Assembly: GCA_030549495.1 (NCBI GenBank)
Contig: JAUIRK010000892.1
Location: 1-64,000, forward strand
Reading direction: 5' to 3'
Length of the DNA stretch: 64,000 bases
DNA from: Nectonema munidae
Lineage: Eukaryota; Nematomorpha; Nectonematoida; Nectonematidae
Positions 31,391 to 42,645 of this stretch are shown piece after piece; within the stretch, counting starts at the first letter, position 1, and every line of letters starts with the position of its first letter. The notes under the pieces are model-generated. The model saw only the letters and a program-made list of their open reading frames with translations, was not told the origin of the DNA and made no database searches. Both the position numbers and the translations under genes were made by a program.

Positions 31391-33464
31391 TTTTGGGTGG
31401 GATTCCACCCAAAAGGAGTCATAGGTCGCCTAGCTTAGGTATAATGCAAAACATAATTGAGTATTTTTCAAGTTTCTCTAACATAAATTTTTGCTTTCGA
31501 TTCATTTTTAAAACATGCCTCGCACACGCCAAAGAGAATACCAATTGTCCAACGATGAATTGCTTCAAATTTTAGACTTTGCAGACAGTGATGAAGAGGG
31601 TCTTTTTGACTTGGATGAAGAGGATGTAAACTTTCTAGAAGAATCAATTCCTCAGTCTGGTGAGAATCCCAAGACTATTCAAATTTTGGATCCTCTTGTT
31701 GAAGTTGATACACAACCGACTCCTGAATTGACAATTGAAAACAGAAAGTGGACAAGGAATTTTCCTACAATTTTACACTCTGGCGGATCGCAGCAAAATA
31801 GAGAATGGGGTAAAGTTAAACTTGAATATGAAGATATCCCAAACCCTTTTGAAGTCTTTCATGATGTGTGCAAACTTGATGAATTGATTGATAAGATATT
31901 AATTCCTCAAAGCAAATTATACATGTTTCAGAAAGGAATTCCTTTTGAAGTTGATAAAGAAGAAATGAAAGCATTCATTGGCATAAATATAATGATGTCT
32001 TATCATGTTTTGCCAGAATTACGCGATTATTTTTCTAATGATCCTGATTTGAGAGTACAACCAATTGCTGAAACGATGACTAGAGATAGAATGTACGCAA
32101 TCAGAAAAGCTTTGCACTTTTCTGACAAAAACAAAGCGCTTGCCAGTCTGCAAAATCCTTCTTATGACAGAGCATGGAAAATAAGACCTCTAATAGATCA
32201 TTTCAATGCTGCTTTTCAAAATGCGATGGAACCAACTTTTGAGCAAGCTATTGATGAACGAATGGTTAAATTCAAAGGGCAGAGTTTGATGAAACAATAC
32301 ATGAAAGATAAACCTATTCAAAGAGGTTTCAAGCATTGGTGCAGAATTGATGCAATAAGTGGTTATTTATTTGAATTTGACATCTATGTTGGTAGAAAAT
32401 CTAGTGCAACCGAAGTTGGTTTATCTGAAAGCGTAGTCATGCAACTGACAAAATCATTGTCAAACTCAGGCTGTCATTTGTTTTTGACATAACATATTTT
32501 CATGCGGTACTGTAAGACAAAATAGAAAAGGACTCCCAAAAGATCTAAAGTTGGATAAAGAATTAAAAAAGGGTGAAATCGAAGCAAGATTCTATAATGG
32601 GATGTCCTTGGTGAAATGGCTAGATACAAAAGTTGTCATGATGTTATCAACTATTGACTCAGGAGCTGAAACAAACACGGTTTCTGTGAAGCGTAGGCAG
32701 AAGGGAAAACCAGGTAAAGTCAATATTCAAGTACCTGCAATGGTTCAACGTTATAACAAATTTATGCGAGGAACTGACCTTCTAGATCAACAAACCAGTG
32801 TTTATACATTTGATAGAAAAAGCCCTGGAAAATATTATTGCAGACCATTTTGGGATTACATCAATATGGGCATTGTAAATTCTTTCATTGTTTACCAGAA
32901 AATTAAAAAAAAAAGTTTTCAATAAACAAGAAAACTCTATAAAAACGCAAAAAGAGTTTAGAAGAGAATTAGCTCTTTCCCTTATTGGAAATTTTTCATC
33001 CAGAAAAAAGCAAACTCCTTCTATACAAAAACCTTACAATTCAGAAAGACATAGAATCCAGTATGCTGAGAAACATGGACGATGCAAACAGTGTTATGAC
33101 AAAGAAAAAAATGATCATAAAGGATTTATCAAGTGCTTAGATTGTGACGTTTATCTCTGTCTAAATAAAAATCGAAATTGCTGGGAAAAATATCATGAAT
33201 AAAGAAATTTTTAAACTTACTTTTTGTGAAAAAAAATTTTTCACTATCAAAAATACTTTTTATTACATAAAAATAAAGCATTTTGTATTACCTTTTTATA
33301 ATTTTATACTTTAAAATAAGTAAATGGAGTTATTTAAGCAAACTTTGTATAAAATTAATTAAGTTTTGATCTTTTAAAAAAAAAGTACAAATACTCTATC
33401 ATACTTTCCTTACCAAATAAAGTTCAACTTTTCCGACCTGGTGGTTGGGATTCCACCCAAAATT
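31391..33464 (+). mobile_element. piggyBac-type transposon
   Basis: A transposase gene (31515-33202) is bracketed by related inverted motifs: tgggtgggattccaccca at 31394-31411 and ttgggattccacccaa at 33445-33460. Read inverted, the right-hand side continues to match the left for about 28 bp with gaps. TTAA target duplications could not be fixed, so the exact ends are uncertain. Confidence 0.65.
31515..33202 (+). pseudogene. piggyBac transposase, nearly full length, lacking a catalytic Asp
   Basis: It starts MPRTRQREYQLSNDELLQI with an acidic N-terminal region, as usual for the family. The DDE core begins with LIDKILIPQSKLYM, MKAFIGINIMMSYH and MTRDRMYAIRKALHFSD. The first catalytic Asp is in QAIDERMVKFKGQ (residue 247). 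A deletion of roughly 20-25 codons after SNSGCHLFL removes the 'DN(Y/F)(Y/F)TS' segment with the second Asp. The frame resumes at SCGTVRQNRKGLPKDL. The third Asp is in FMRGTDLLDQQTS. The C-terminus has a cysteine/histidine finger (CKQCYDKE...IKCLDCDVYLCLN). A frame change also lies near 32910. Coding content is otherwise well preserved, so the loss is fairly recent. Confidence 0.88.
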
Positions 33465-33969
33465 TTTAAATATTTTTTTCCTTAAATAAAAAAGGAAATT
33501 GATAAAATTATTTATAAAATATGTTTAACTAATTCCTAACAATCTACTTATAATAATTTTCCTAAAAAAAATTAAGAGGTAATTTTTTAGGACTGAAAGA
33601 CTTACAATAAAAAATTGGAAATTTTATTATTTTTTCATTCTTTTTAGTGTATAAGAATAAGTGTAAGTTAGTTAGACTCTCAAAAATAGGTATAAATAAA
33701 GATAAAATTGTGCAAGCAAAAATCAAACAATAAATTAAGATTGCATTACTTCATTTTTCTCGGCATCATTAAAAAATAGCTTATTTGCTAATTGGTGCAA
33801 GCTACAAAAATCTACAAAAAGTAAAATAACTTAACATTTTGCAATGATTTGCCTTTTATAATAACTTTTAAGGAAAAAAAGTCTCAGAAAATGTTAACAA
33901 AAACAAAAAAATTTTACAGCATAACTTACTTTTTTAGAAAACTAATTTGACGTATCCCCTATAGCATAC
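33465..33969. other. AT-rich spacer
   Basis: Nothing recognisable beyond A/T runs. Confidence 0.5.
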
Positions 33970-34115
33970 TCTATGAGTGGCATCGCAAATTGGTTGAAAT
34001 GACGGACTCAGCAAGGAAGCCTCTTGATTCGATACCAATTTGTTCATAGTTTGACATAAGCGGGACATCAGTGCCTTTTCAATGATAACACACCCACGGT
34101 ACCTTTACCTTACCT
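33970..34115 (+). repeat. tRNA-derived SINE or tRNA pseudogene remnant
   Basis: An A-box-like tggcatcgcaaattgg at 33978-33993 and a B-box-like gattcgatacc at 34026-34036 lie 48 bp apart, with gacggactcagcaaggaagc between them, as in the anticodon and variable region of a tRNA. A less AT-rich body follows and ends in ttacctttacctt-like repeats. The cloverleaf is not intact, so this is not a working tRNA. Confidence 0.5.
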
Positions 34116-35500
34116 TTAACTCAAAATTGAAAATTTTGCTACATAACTAACATACGAGAGAAAGGAGACAAAATAAACTAATAAAGCAATTTTCACTATT
34201 TTATAATGAAACTATATGTTCTCAGAATATTTTCAAAATAATAGGAGGCATAATAAATGAGATAGTTTATTTGATATTTTCAAGTTTTTATAAGTAGCAA
34301 AAGCCAACGTTGAAGTAGCTAACCTTTATAGGGTGATTTGGTAACACTTGTATTTTTTACATTTTGTAAGGAATCATAGTATACAAAAAGTGGTAGTTTA
34401 ATCACTTTTCATAAAATTATTTAAGTCTAAGAAAACAAAATCATTAAAAAAATTATACAAACATAAATCATAAAAATCATAGTATACAAGAACAAGAAAA
34501 TCATTGCGTTTTTTTGAATATTTGTCTACAAATAAAATTCTGACAGCTGTAATAAATAGATCAAATACATTTTAACAACTGAAACATTTTGTTTCGATAT
34601 TATATTTTTATTATAATAATCAACAAATTTTCTTAAAAAAGAAGATTTAATTATGTAGAGTGTTACTTACAAAATTTAACAATCGAACATTATAAAAATA
34701 TCTCTGCTCAAATAAACAAATAGAGTTTTTTGCTTTTAAACTGAATAGCTAGTAAAAATATTCATTCCCAAATAGCTATTGAAAAAAAATTTCCTGACTT
34801 GAAAAAATTAAAGTTTTCAAATGTTATAAAATGTAACAAACGCACTGATAAAGATTAAGTGACCCTTGTTGAAAATAATTTTAACGTGAGTCTGACAATA
34901 TTCATTGATATAAAATTGTAACGATTGAAAACTATTTTTCTCTCATTCAAAAATAAATTTTCATTTTTGAAAAATGTTTGGTGTATTGATGGAACTAAAT
35001 TTTTACCAAAAATCTTAAAAAACCATATTCTACCTTTGTGAATATAAAATATTGAAAAAATAGTATATAAACTGATCACGTTAATTATTATTATTGGTAT
35101 TTTTTTGAAACTAGATAAAAGTTGACTGACCTCACATAAAAGCAGATTTTGGAAAAATAAAAATATATTTATTTGTATAACCTAGCCTATGTTAACCACA
35201 AAGAGTATACATTTTCAATGATACCATTTTCATTCAAAAATTTTCTTTAAATCTTCACATTATGCTCCACTCAAAAGTTGGTCCGTTTTTTTTCCAAAAA
35301 TTTAGACCAAGTTTTTCGAAGTAAAGAATTTTTTAAAACGTTTGCAAAAATAAATTATTCTAAAGTATGTAGCAAACGATAAGCTTCCTAATGATATATA
35401 TATCATGAAAAAGAATTATTGAAAAAGAGTGTAATTCTTTCAGCAAATCAAACAAGTAAAAATTTTCAAAAAATCGTATTAGTAGTAGTAGTAGTATATA
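34116..35500. other. AT-rich DNA, no gene seen
   Basis: Only A/T-rich sequence and a short (agt)n run at about 35479-35494, just before the Helitron cluster. Confidence 0.5.
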
Positions 35501-35799
35501 CTAGCCGGTCCCGTGGTCGTTTCTCGCTTCGCTCGAAACATAGGATCTTTGTTAAGGGTTTGTTATTCGAAACACAGGATCATTGGTAGTGTGAATTTTT
35601 TTATACGGCCTAATGAGTTGCTAATGGTGTTATATGGTTTGGTGGTGAATTATTTGTTTTTAGCATAGTTATATCTTTTGTGTGTATTTTTCTTCATCAC
35701 ACCATATAAAAATACACGCAAAACATATAAATAATTTGAACCAATCAGAATGCTTCAAGCGACACTCACACATACAAACTCATCATCTTCATCTATCTA
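35501..35799 (-). mobile_element. Helitron copy, minus strand, 5' end missing
   Basis: It begins with the inverted 3' terminus ctagccggtcccgtggtcg and runs through the inverted body to about 35785, where the plus-strand copy starting at 35800 takes over. Its own TC end is absent. Confidence 0.7.
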
Positions 35800-36073
35800 T
35801 CTATATTATAATAAGCTAGCGTCTGTGTGTGTGTCGCTGGAAGCATTCTCATTGGTTGAAATTATTTATATATATGTTTTGTCTATGTATGTGTTTGAAG
35901 CATTATGATTGGTTGAAATTATTATATGTTTTGGGTGTATTTAAAAACAAATAACTCACCACTAAACCATATATCACCATTAGCATCAGACCATATAAAA
36001 AATACACACATAACATATAATAATTTCAACCAATCATAATGCTTCAAACACATACATAGACAAAACATATCTA
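35800..36073 (+). mobile_element. Helitron copy, truncated, fold-back
   Basis: It starts with the standard 5' end, then after about 140 bp turns into an inverted copy of itself (tttcaaccaatcataatgct mirrors agcattatgattggttgaaa), giving a fold-back of roughly 70-bp arms. The spacer with aactcaccactaaaccat resembles the 5' leader of the autonomous relative next to the coding fragment at 39207. No 3' end. Confidence 0.65.
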
Positions 36074-36546
36074 TCTATATTATAATAAGCTAGCGTGTGT
36101 GTGTCGCTGGAAGCATTCTGATTGGTTGAATATTATTTATATGTTTTGTGTGTATTTTTATATGGTGTGATGAGTTTATATGTGTGTTTGTCGCGTGAAG
36201 CATTTTGATTGGTTGAAATTATTTATTTATGTTTTTTGTATATATGTGTTTGAAGCATTCTGATTGGTTGAAATACCTTTTCTGTGTATTTTTATATGGT
36301 GTAATAGAAAAATACACAGAAAAGGTACAAATATTCTAAAAACTCATCACCATACCATATAACACTATTAGCAACTCAAAATACACACTACAAGAATTCT
36401 ATGTTTCGAGCGCAGCGTAAACAAAAAAAACTAGCCGGTCCCGTGGTCGTTTCGAGCGAAGCGAATTTTAATTAGCAACTCAATATACACACTACCCAGA
36501 ATCCTATGTTTCGAGCGAAGCGAGAAACGACCACGGGACCGGCTAG
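36074..36546 (+). mobile_element. Helitron copy with both termini
   Basis: 473 bp from TCTATATT to CTAG. The last 116 bp (36431-36546) form a palindromic tail that begins with an inverted copy of its own end. The next copy starts at the very next base. Confidence 0.8.
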
Positions 36547-38413
36547 TCTATATTATAATAAGCTAGCGTCTGTCTGTGTATGTGTCTATCGCTGGAAGCA
36601 TTTTGATTGGTTGAAATTATTTATATATGTTTTGTGTGTGTTTTTATATGGTGCGATGAGTTTGTATGTGTTAGTGTCGCTTGAAGCATTCTGATTGGTT
36701 GAAATTATTTATATGTTTTGTTGGTATTTTTATGTGTGATGAGTTCATATATCTGTAGTGTGTTTGTCGCTTGAAGCATTCTGATTGGTTGAAATATCTT
36801 TTGTATGTATTTTTATATGTTGTAATAGAAAAATACACAGAAAAGATACAATTATTCTAAAAACTGACCACCATACCATATAACACTATTAGCAACTCAA
36901 AATACACACTACCAACAATCCTATGTTTCGAGCGTAGCCTAAACAAAAAAAACTAGCCGGTCCCATGGTCGTTTCGAGCGAAGCGAATTTGAATTAGCAA
37001 CTCAATATACACACTACCAAGAATCCTATGTTTCGAGCGCAGCATCTGTCTGTCTGTCGCTGGAAGCATTCTGATTGGTTGAAATTATTTATATATATAT
37101 GTTTTATGTATGTATGTGTTTGAAGCATTCTGATTGGTTGAAATTATTTATTTATATGTTTTGTGGGTATTTTTATGTGTGATGAGTTCATATATCTGTA
37201 GTGTGAGTGTCGCTTGAAGCATTCGGATTGGTTGAAATTATTTATATGTATTTTTATATGGTGTAATGGAAAAATACACAGAAAAGATATAATTATTCTA
37301 AGAACTGACCACCATACCATCTATATTATAATAAGCTAGCGTCTGTCTGTGTGTGTGTCTCTGTGTCGCTGGAAGCATTCTGATTGGTTGAAATTATTTA
37401 TATATATGTTTTATGTGTGTTTTTATATGGTGCGATGAGTTTCTATGTGTATTTGTCGCTTGAAGCATTCTGATTGGTTGAAATTATTATATGTTTTGTG
37501 TGTATTTTTATATGTGTGATGAGTTCATATATCTGTAGTGTGAGTGTCGCTTGAAGCATTCTGATTTGTTGAAATATCTTTTGTATGTATTTTATATATC
37601 TGTAGTGTGAGTGTCGCTTGAAGCATTCTGATTGGTTGAAATATCTTTTGTATGTATTTTTATATGGTGTAATAGAAAAATACACAGAAAAGGTACAAAT
37701 ATGGTAAAAACTGATCACCATACCATATAACACTATTAGCAACTCAAAATACACACTACAAGAATCCTATGTTTCAAGTGTAGCCTAAACAAAAAAAACT
37801 TGCCGGTCCCCTGGTCGTTTCGAGCGAAGCGAATTTCAATTAGCAACTCAATATACACACTACCCAGAATCCTATGTTTCGAGCGAAGCGAGAAACGACC
37901 ACGGGACCGGCTAGTATAACACTATTAGCAACTCAAAATACACACTACCCAGAATCCTATGTTTCGAGTGTAGCCTAAACAAAAAAAACTAGCCGGTCCC
38001 GTGGTCGTTTCCGGCTTCGCTCGAAACATATGATTCTTGGTATTGTGTATATTGAGTTGCTAATAGTGTTATATGGTATGGTGGTCAGTTTTTAGAATAA
38101 TATGGTGTGATGAGTTTTTATGTGTGTATGTGTTTGAAGCATTCTGATTGGTTGAAATTATTTATATGTTTTGTGTGTATTTTTATATGTGTGATGAGTT
38201 CATATATTTGTAGTGTGAGTGTCGCTTGAAGCATTCTGATTGGTTGAAATATCTTTTGTATGTATTTTTATATGGTGTAATAGAAAAATACACAGAAAAG
38301 AAACAAATATGCTAAAAACTGACTACCATACCATATAACACTATTAGCAACTCAAAATATACATTACCCAGAATCCTATGTTTCGAGCGCAGCGAGAAAC
38401 GACCACGGGACCG
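36547..38413 (+). mobile_element. Helitron dimer interrupted by a younger copy
   Basis: It starts directly after the CTAG of the previous copy. At 37041-37043 (agc) a truncated tail is joined to a truncated 5' region, fusing two copies through a 3-bp microhomology. The sequence is split at 37319/37915 by a complete copy (37320-37914) and ends in an altered tail, ccacgggaccggtcgt, without CTAG. Confidence 0.7.
37320..37914 (+). mobile_element. complete Helitron copy nested in another copy
   Basis: 595 bp, TC to CTAG. The left flank ends ccaccatacca and the right flank begins tataacactattagc. Joined, they restore the uninterrupted sequence seen in neighbouring copies (for example near 36870-36895). 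So it inserted at A^T without target duplication, as Helitrons do. Confidence 0.9.
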
Positions 38414-38479
38414 GTCGTATAATAAGGTGAGTATAAATAACTCACCACTAAAACATATATCACCATTAGCATCAGACCA

Positions 38480-39023
38480 TCTATATTATAATAAGCTAGC
38501 GTCTGTCTGTCTGTGTGTGTGTCTGTCGCTGGAAGCATTCTAATTGGTTGAAAATATTTATATATGTGTTTTGTGTGTATTTTTATATGGTGTGATGAGT
38601 TTATATGTGTGTATTTGTTTGAAGCATTCTGATTGGTTTAAATTTTTATATGTTTTATGTGTATTTTTATATGTGTGATGAGTTCATATATCTGTAGTGT
38701 GAGGGTTGCTTGAAGCATTCTGATTGGTTTAAATATCTTTTTTTTATATGGTGTAATAGAAAAATACACAGAAAAGGTACAAATATTCTAAAAACTGACC
38801 ACCATACCATATAACACTATTAGCAACTCAAAATACACATTACCCAGAATCCTATCTTTCGAGCGTAGCCTAAACAAAAAAAACTAGCCGGTCCCGTGGT
38901 CGTTTCGAGCGAAACGAATTTGAATTAGCAACTCAATATACACACTACCAAGAATCCTATGTTTCGAGCGCAGCGAGAAACACTGTTTCGAGCGAAGCAA
39001 GAAACGACCACGGGACCGGCTAG
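38480..39023 (+). mobile_element. complete Helitron copy nested in the leader of a coding relative
   Basis: 544 bp. The left flank catcagacca and right flank tataaaaatac rejoin to the sequence found intact at about 35988-36005. The tail carries the palindromic module and one additional, partly repeated hairpin (gagaaacactgtttcgagcg). Confidence 0.9.
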
Positions 39024-39206
39024 TATAAAAATACGCACATAACATATAAATAATTTCAACCAATCAGAATGCTACAAACACATAGATACACAAAATATAT
39101 ATAAATAATTTCAACCAATCAGAATGCTTCAATTTTTTTTATATTGATACCACAAACAATTTTTTCTATTCATTATTACAATTTTCTAATAACATATCAC
39201 CCCACA

Positions 39207-40002
39207 ATGGATTTTAATACAACCAAAAAAAACTTGAATAAAGCTCATGCTAATTCCAAACCTACCAACAACATTTCTCGGGATATCAACTATATAAATC
39301 ATCTAACCCAAACCATAAATGTTTTTACCAATGATACTAATGTAACACCCCATGATCTTTATAACTACAATAAGCAAGGCTCTTCTAAAAATTTTTATAC
39401 AAATCATCTCTATAACAACAACGACCAAGGGTCTTCTAAAAATTTTTTTACAACTGACCATTCTATACCTAAAAATCATAATATTTATAACCAAAAAAAA
39501 AAGAAAAAGAGATAGTGAAACTATAACAAATATATTTTCCATAACTAATACCGATCAAAATTTTAGAGGCATTAAAAAAATTCACAAACAAGAAAATGTT
39601 ATGCGTAAAAAAGTAAAGCGTGCAAATGAGACTCTACAAGAAACCGAAGAACGTAGACACAAAATTCTTTACGTGAAGAACGAAGGCGTGCAAATGAGAC
39701 TCTACAAGAAACCCAAGAACGTAGGCAAGATAATTCTTTACGTGAAGAACGAAGGCGTGCAAATGAGACTCTACAAGAAACCGAAGAACGTAGGCACAAT
39801 AATTCTTTACGAGGAAAACGAAGGCGTTTAAATGAAACTGCAGAAGAAACCGAAGAACGTACATATTGCAATGCTCTACGCCAAAGAATTAAAAGATTTA
39901 ATAATACAAATACTCCAAGTTCCCTTAATTCCGCAAGAATAAACAATCAAAATATTTTACCGGATTTGCATTATTTAGGTCAGTTTAACATTCTTTCTGA
40001 CA
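39207..40002 (+). pseudogene. Helitron RepHel N-terminal fragment with 22-residue repeats
   Basis: ATG at 39207 (MDFNTTKKNLNKAHANS) opens a low-complexity Asn/Lys-rich leader with two GSSKNFYTNHLYNNN-like repeats. After a frame change come about four 66-bp repeats encoding RRRANETLQETEERR and NSLREE. A final stretch ends NILPDLHYLGQFNI. Arg-rich 'RRANETPEER' repeats followed by 'hYLG.M...C..C.A' are the known N-terminal layout of Helitron proteins. The cysteine motif is missing because the sequence breaks here and joins non-coding Helitron DNA. There is one 1-nt frame change near 39663. The minus-strand open frames over this block are shadows of the repeats. Confidence 0.7.
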
Positions 40003-40039
40003 ATCAGAATGCTTCAAACACATAGATAGACAAAACATA

Positions 40040-40524
40040 TCTATATTATAATAAGCTAGCATCTGTCTGTGTGTCGCTGGAAGCATTCTGATTGGTTGAA
40101 ATTATTTATATATATGTTTTGTCTATCTATGTGTTTGAAGCATTCTGATTGGTTCAAATTATTATATGTGTTGTGTGTATTTTTATATGTGTGATGAGTT
40201 CATATATCTGTAGTCTGAGTGTCGCTTGAAGCATTCTGATTGGTTGAAATATCTTCTCTGTGTATTTTTATATGGTGTAATAGAAAAATACACAGAAAAG
40301 ATACAAATATTCTAAAAACTGATCACCATACCATATAACACTATTAGCAACTCAAAATACACATTACCCAGAATCCTATCTTTCGAGCGTAGCCTAAACA
40401 AAAAAAAACTAGCCGGTCCCGTGGTCGTTTCGAGCGAAGCGAATTTGAATTAGCAACTCAATATACACACTACCAAGAATCCTATGTTTCGAGCGCAGCG
40501 AGAAAAGACCACGGGACCGGCTAG
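40040..40524 (+). mobile_element. Helitron copy, first of a head-to-tail series
   Basis: 485 bp with both termini. Followed without a gap by the copy at 40525. Confidence 0.82.
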
Positions 40525-40942
40525 TTTTTATTATAATAAGCAAGTGTGTGTCTGTCTGTCGCTGGAAGCATTTTGATTGGTTGAATTTATTTATATATGT
40601 TTTGTGTGTATTTTTATATGCTGTGATGAGTTCATATATCTGTAGTGTGAGTGTCGCTTGAAACATTCTGATTGGTTGAAATTATTTATATGTTTTATGT
40701 GTATTTTTATATGTGTGATGAGATAATATATCTGTAGTGTGAGTGTCGCTTGAAGCATTCTGATTGGTCGAAATATCTTTTGTATGTATTTTTATATAGT
40801 GTAATAGAAAAATACACAGAAAAGATACAATTATTCTAAAAACTGACCACCATACCATATAACACTATTAGCAACTCAAAATACACATTACCCAGAATCC
40901 TATGTTTCGAGCGCAGCGAGAAACGACCACGGGACCGGCTAG
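40525..40942 (+). mobile_element. Helitron copy, second of the series
   Basis: 418 bp. The 5' end is altered (tttttattataataagc in place of tctatattataataagc) and the 3' end is standard CTAG. It lacks the inverted internal tail module seen in its neighbours. Confidence 0.78.
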
Positions 40943-41272
40943 TCTATATTATAATAAGCTAGCGTCGGTCTGTGTGTCTGTCGCCGGAAGCATTTTGATT
41001 GGTTGAAATTATTTATATATGTTTTGTGTGTATTTTTATATGGTGTGATGAGTTTGTATGTATTAGTTTCGCTTGAAGCATTCTGATTGGTTGAAATTAT
41101 TCATATGTTTTGTTTGCATTTTTATATGTGTGATGAGTTCATATATCTGTAGTGTGAGTGTCGCTTGAAGGATTCTGATTGGTTGAAATATCTTTTGTAT
41201 GTATTTTTAATATCAGAATGCTTCCAGCGACACACAGACAGACACACAGACGCTAGCTTATTATAATATAGA
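40943..41272. mobile_element. Helitron copy joined head-on to an inverted copy
   Basis: It starts TCTATATT directly after CTAG, runs for about 270 bp, and meets an inverted 5' region (atcagaatgcttccagcgac to ttataatataga, ending at 41272). So the segment has a 5' end at each side and no 3' end. The bases after it start another inverted 3' terminus (ctagccggtctcgtggtcg), cut short. Confidence 0.72.
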
Positions 41273-41302
41273 TAAACTAGCCGGTCTCGTGGTCGTAATA
41301 TA

Positions 41303-42645
41303 GATTACATAAACATTTTAACCAATCATATAGTTTTTATGAAATAAAACTGCAATTTCAAAGTTAAGTGTTTTGACCTTTTAGGTAGAATTTTTGAAAT
41401 GTGGCTTTCAATATGTATGTAAAATATTTTTTGAAAATTTTTATTTTAAGTATATTTTTTTAGCATTTTACGATTTACACATTTAAATATATAATATCTC
41501 CAACCTGTATATCATATATCCTACATACTACTGTATATCCTATATTTATACTATGTATATCCTACTGTATATCATATATTTATAGGAGATATATAATATC
41601 TCCTACCTGTATGTAGACGGGCTAGTTATATAAGATTACATAAACATTTTAACCAATCATATAGTTTTTATGAAATAAAACTGCAATATCAAAGTTAAGT
41701 GTTTTGACCTTTTAGGTAGAATTTTTGAAATGTGGTTTTCAATATGTATGTAAAATATTTTTTGAAAATTTTTATTTTAAGTATATTTTTTTTGCATTTT
41801 ACGATTTACACATTTAAATATATAATATCTCCAACCTGTATATTACGATGATTCATCTCCAACCTGTATTCTACGATGATTCATCTCCAACCTGTATATT
41901 ACGATGATTCATCTCCAACCTGTATTCTACGATGATTAATCTCCAACCTGTATACTACGATGATTCATCTCCAACCTGTATTCTACGATGATTCATCTCC
42001 AACCTGTATACTACGATGTTTCATCTCCAACCTGTATACTACGATGATTCATCTCCAACCTGTATACTACGATGATTCATCTCCAACCTGTATACTACGA
42101 TGGTTTCTATTCCATGTACAAATGACTAGGGAGACAATCTTCAACTTTCTGTTCACATTTTCCTAGATGTAAGATTTGATATACCTCATTCGGGGAGACG
42201 ATGCTACATAAGTTATTACCTATATACCTGTATATTACGATGGTTCATCTCCAACCTGTATACCGCGATGATTCATCTCCAACCTATCACTTCATATTTT
42301 GCTAGATGTAAGATTTGATATACCTCATTCGGGGAGAGGATGTTAGATAAGTTATTACTTATATTTTTGCAATTTTTTCACGATATTAAATAATATATTT
42401 TATCAAATAATCAAAATAAAATTCTGTAATCAAAGAATCGAAAAATATTCTTTAAAAAATCAAAAAATATGAAACTTTCTGTTCAAATTTTGCTACCTCA
42501 TACGATGTTACAAAAGTTATTACCTTTACTTTGCAATTTGCACGATTTTAAATATTATATTTGTCAAAGAATCGAAAAATGTTCAAATCAAAAAATATTT
42601 ATTCTTTTTAAATATATCGTTGGCTCCCCTTACTTTTAGTTTCGT
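41303..42645 (+). repeat. interspersed repeat family, copy A, with internal duplication
   Basis: A ~216-bp segment (gattacataaacattttaac onward) occurs twice, at 41303 and 41634. Then come the 28-bp minisatellite (41828-42105, two more units near 42232-42290) and an AT-rich arm to about 42645, ending at cgttggctccccttactttt. The same arm and minisatellite are found inverted at 52244-52945. A short piece of the arm is also at 56307-56370. The motif gggctagtta between the two duplicates resembles a Helitron end, but I cannot classify the family. Confidence 0.75.
41828..42105 (+). repeat. 28-bp minisatellite, about ten units
   Basis: Unit atctccaacctgtatactac then gatgattc, alternating tata and tatt variants. 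The open frame across it is a by-product. Confidence 0.92.

Larger units (their letters stand above)
35501..41292. mobile_element. Helitron cluster: nested and head-to-tail copies of one family
   Basis: At least eight copies share the 5' start TCTATATTATAATAAGC and the 3' end ccacgggaccggCTAG, preceded by the palindrome tttcgagcgaagcgagaaa. Starts lie at 35800, 36074, 36547, 37320, 38480, 40040, 40525 (altered) and 40943. Ends lie at 36546, 37914, 39023, 40524 and 40942. A minus-strand 5' end lies at 41272, and minus 3' ends at 35501 and about 41278. Copies repeat a ggaagcattctgattggttg motif several times. The TC...CTAG ends and A^T insertion sites identify Helitrons. None of the short copies codes for protein. 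Confidence 0.85.

Noticed and set aside
37443-37754. 103-codon minus-strand frame across Helitron copies
   Set aside because: It runs through several repeated non-coding Helitron segments and is not conserved between copies.
39599-39946. 115-codon minus-strand frame, Leu/Arg/Ser-rich
   Set aside because: It is antisense to the 66-bp repeats of the Helitron N-terminal fragment, which explains its periodicity.
41960-42166. 68-codon open frame
   Set aside because: It lies entirely within the 28-bp minisatellite and its flank.
41828-42290. Regular 28-bp repeats that could suggest a CRISPR array
   Set aside because: The units are directly contiguous with no unique spacers, and the DNA is clearly eukaryotic. 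It is a minisatellite.
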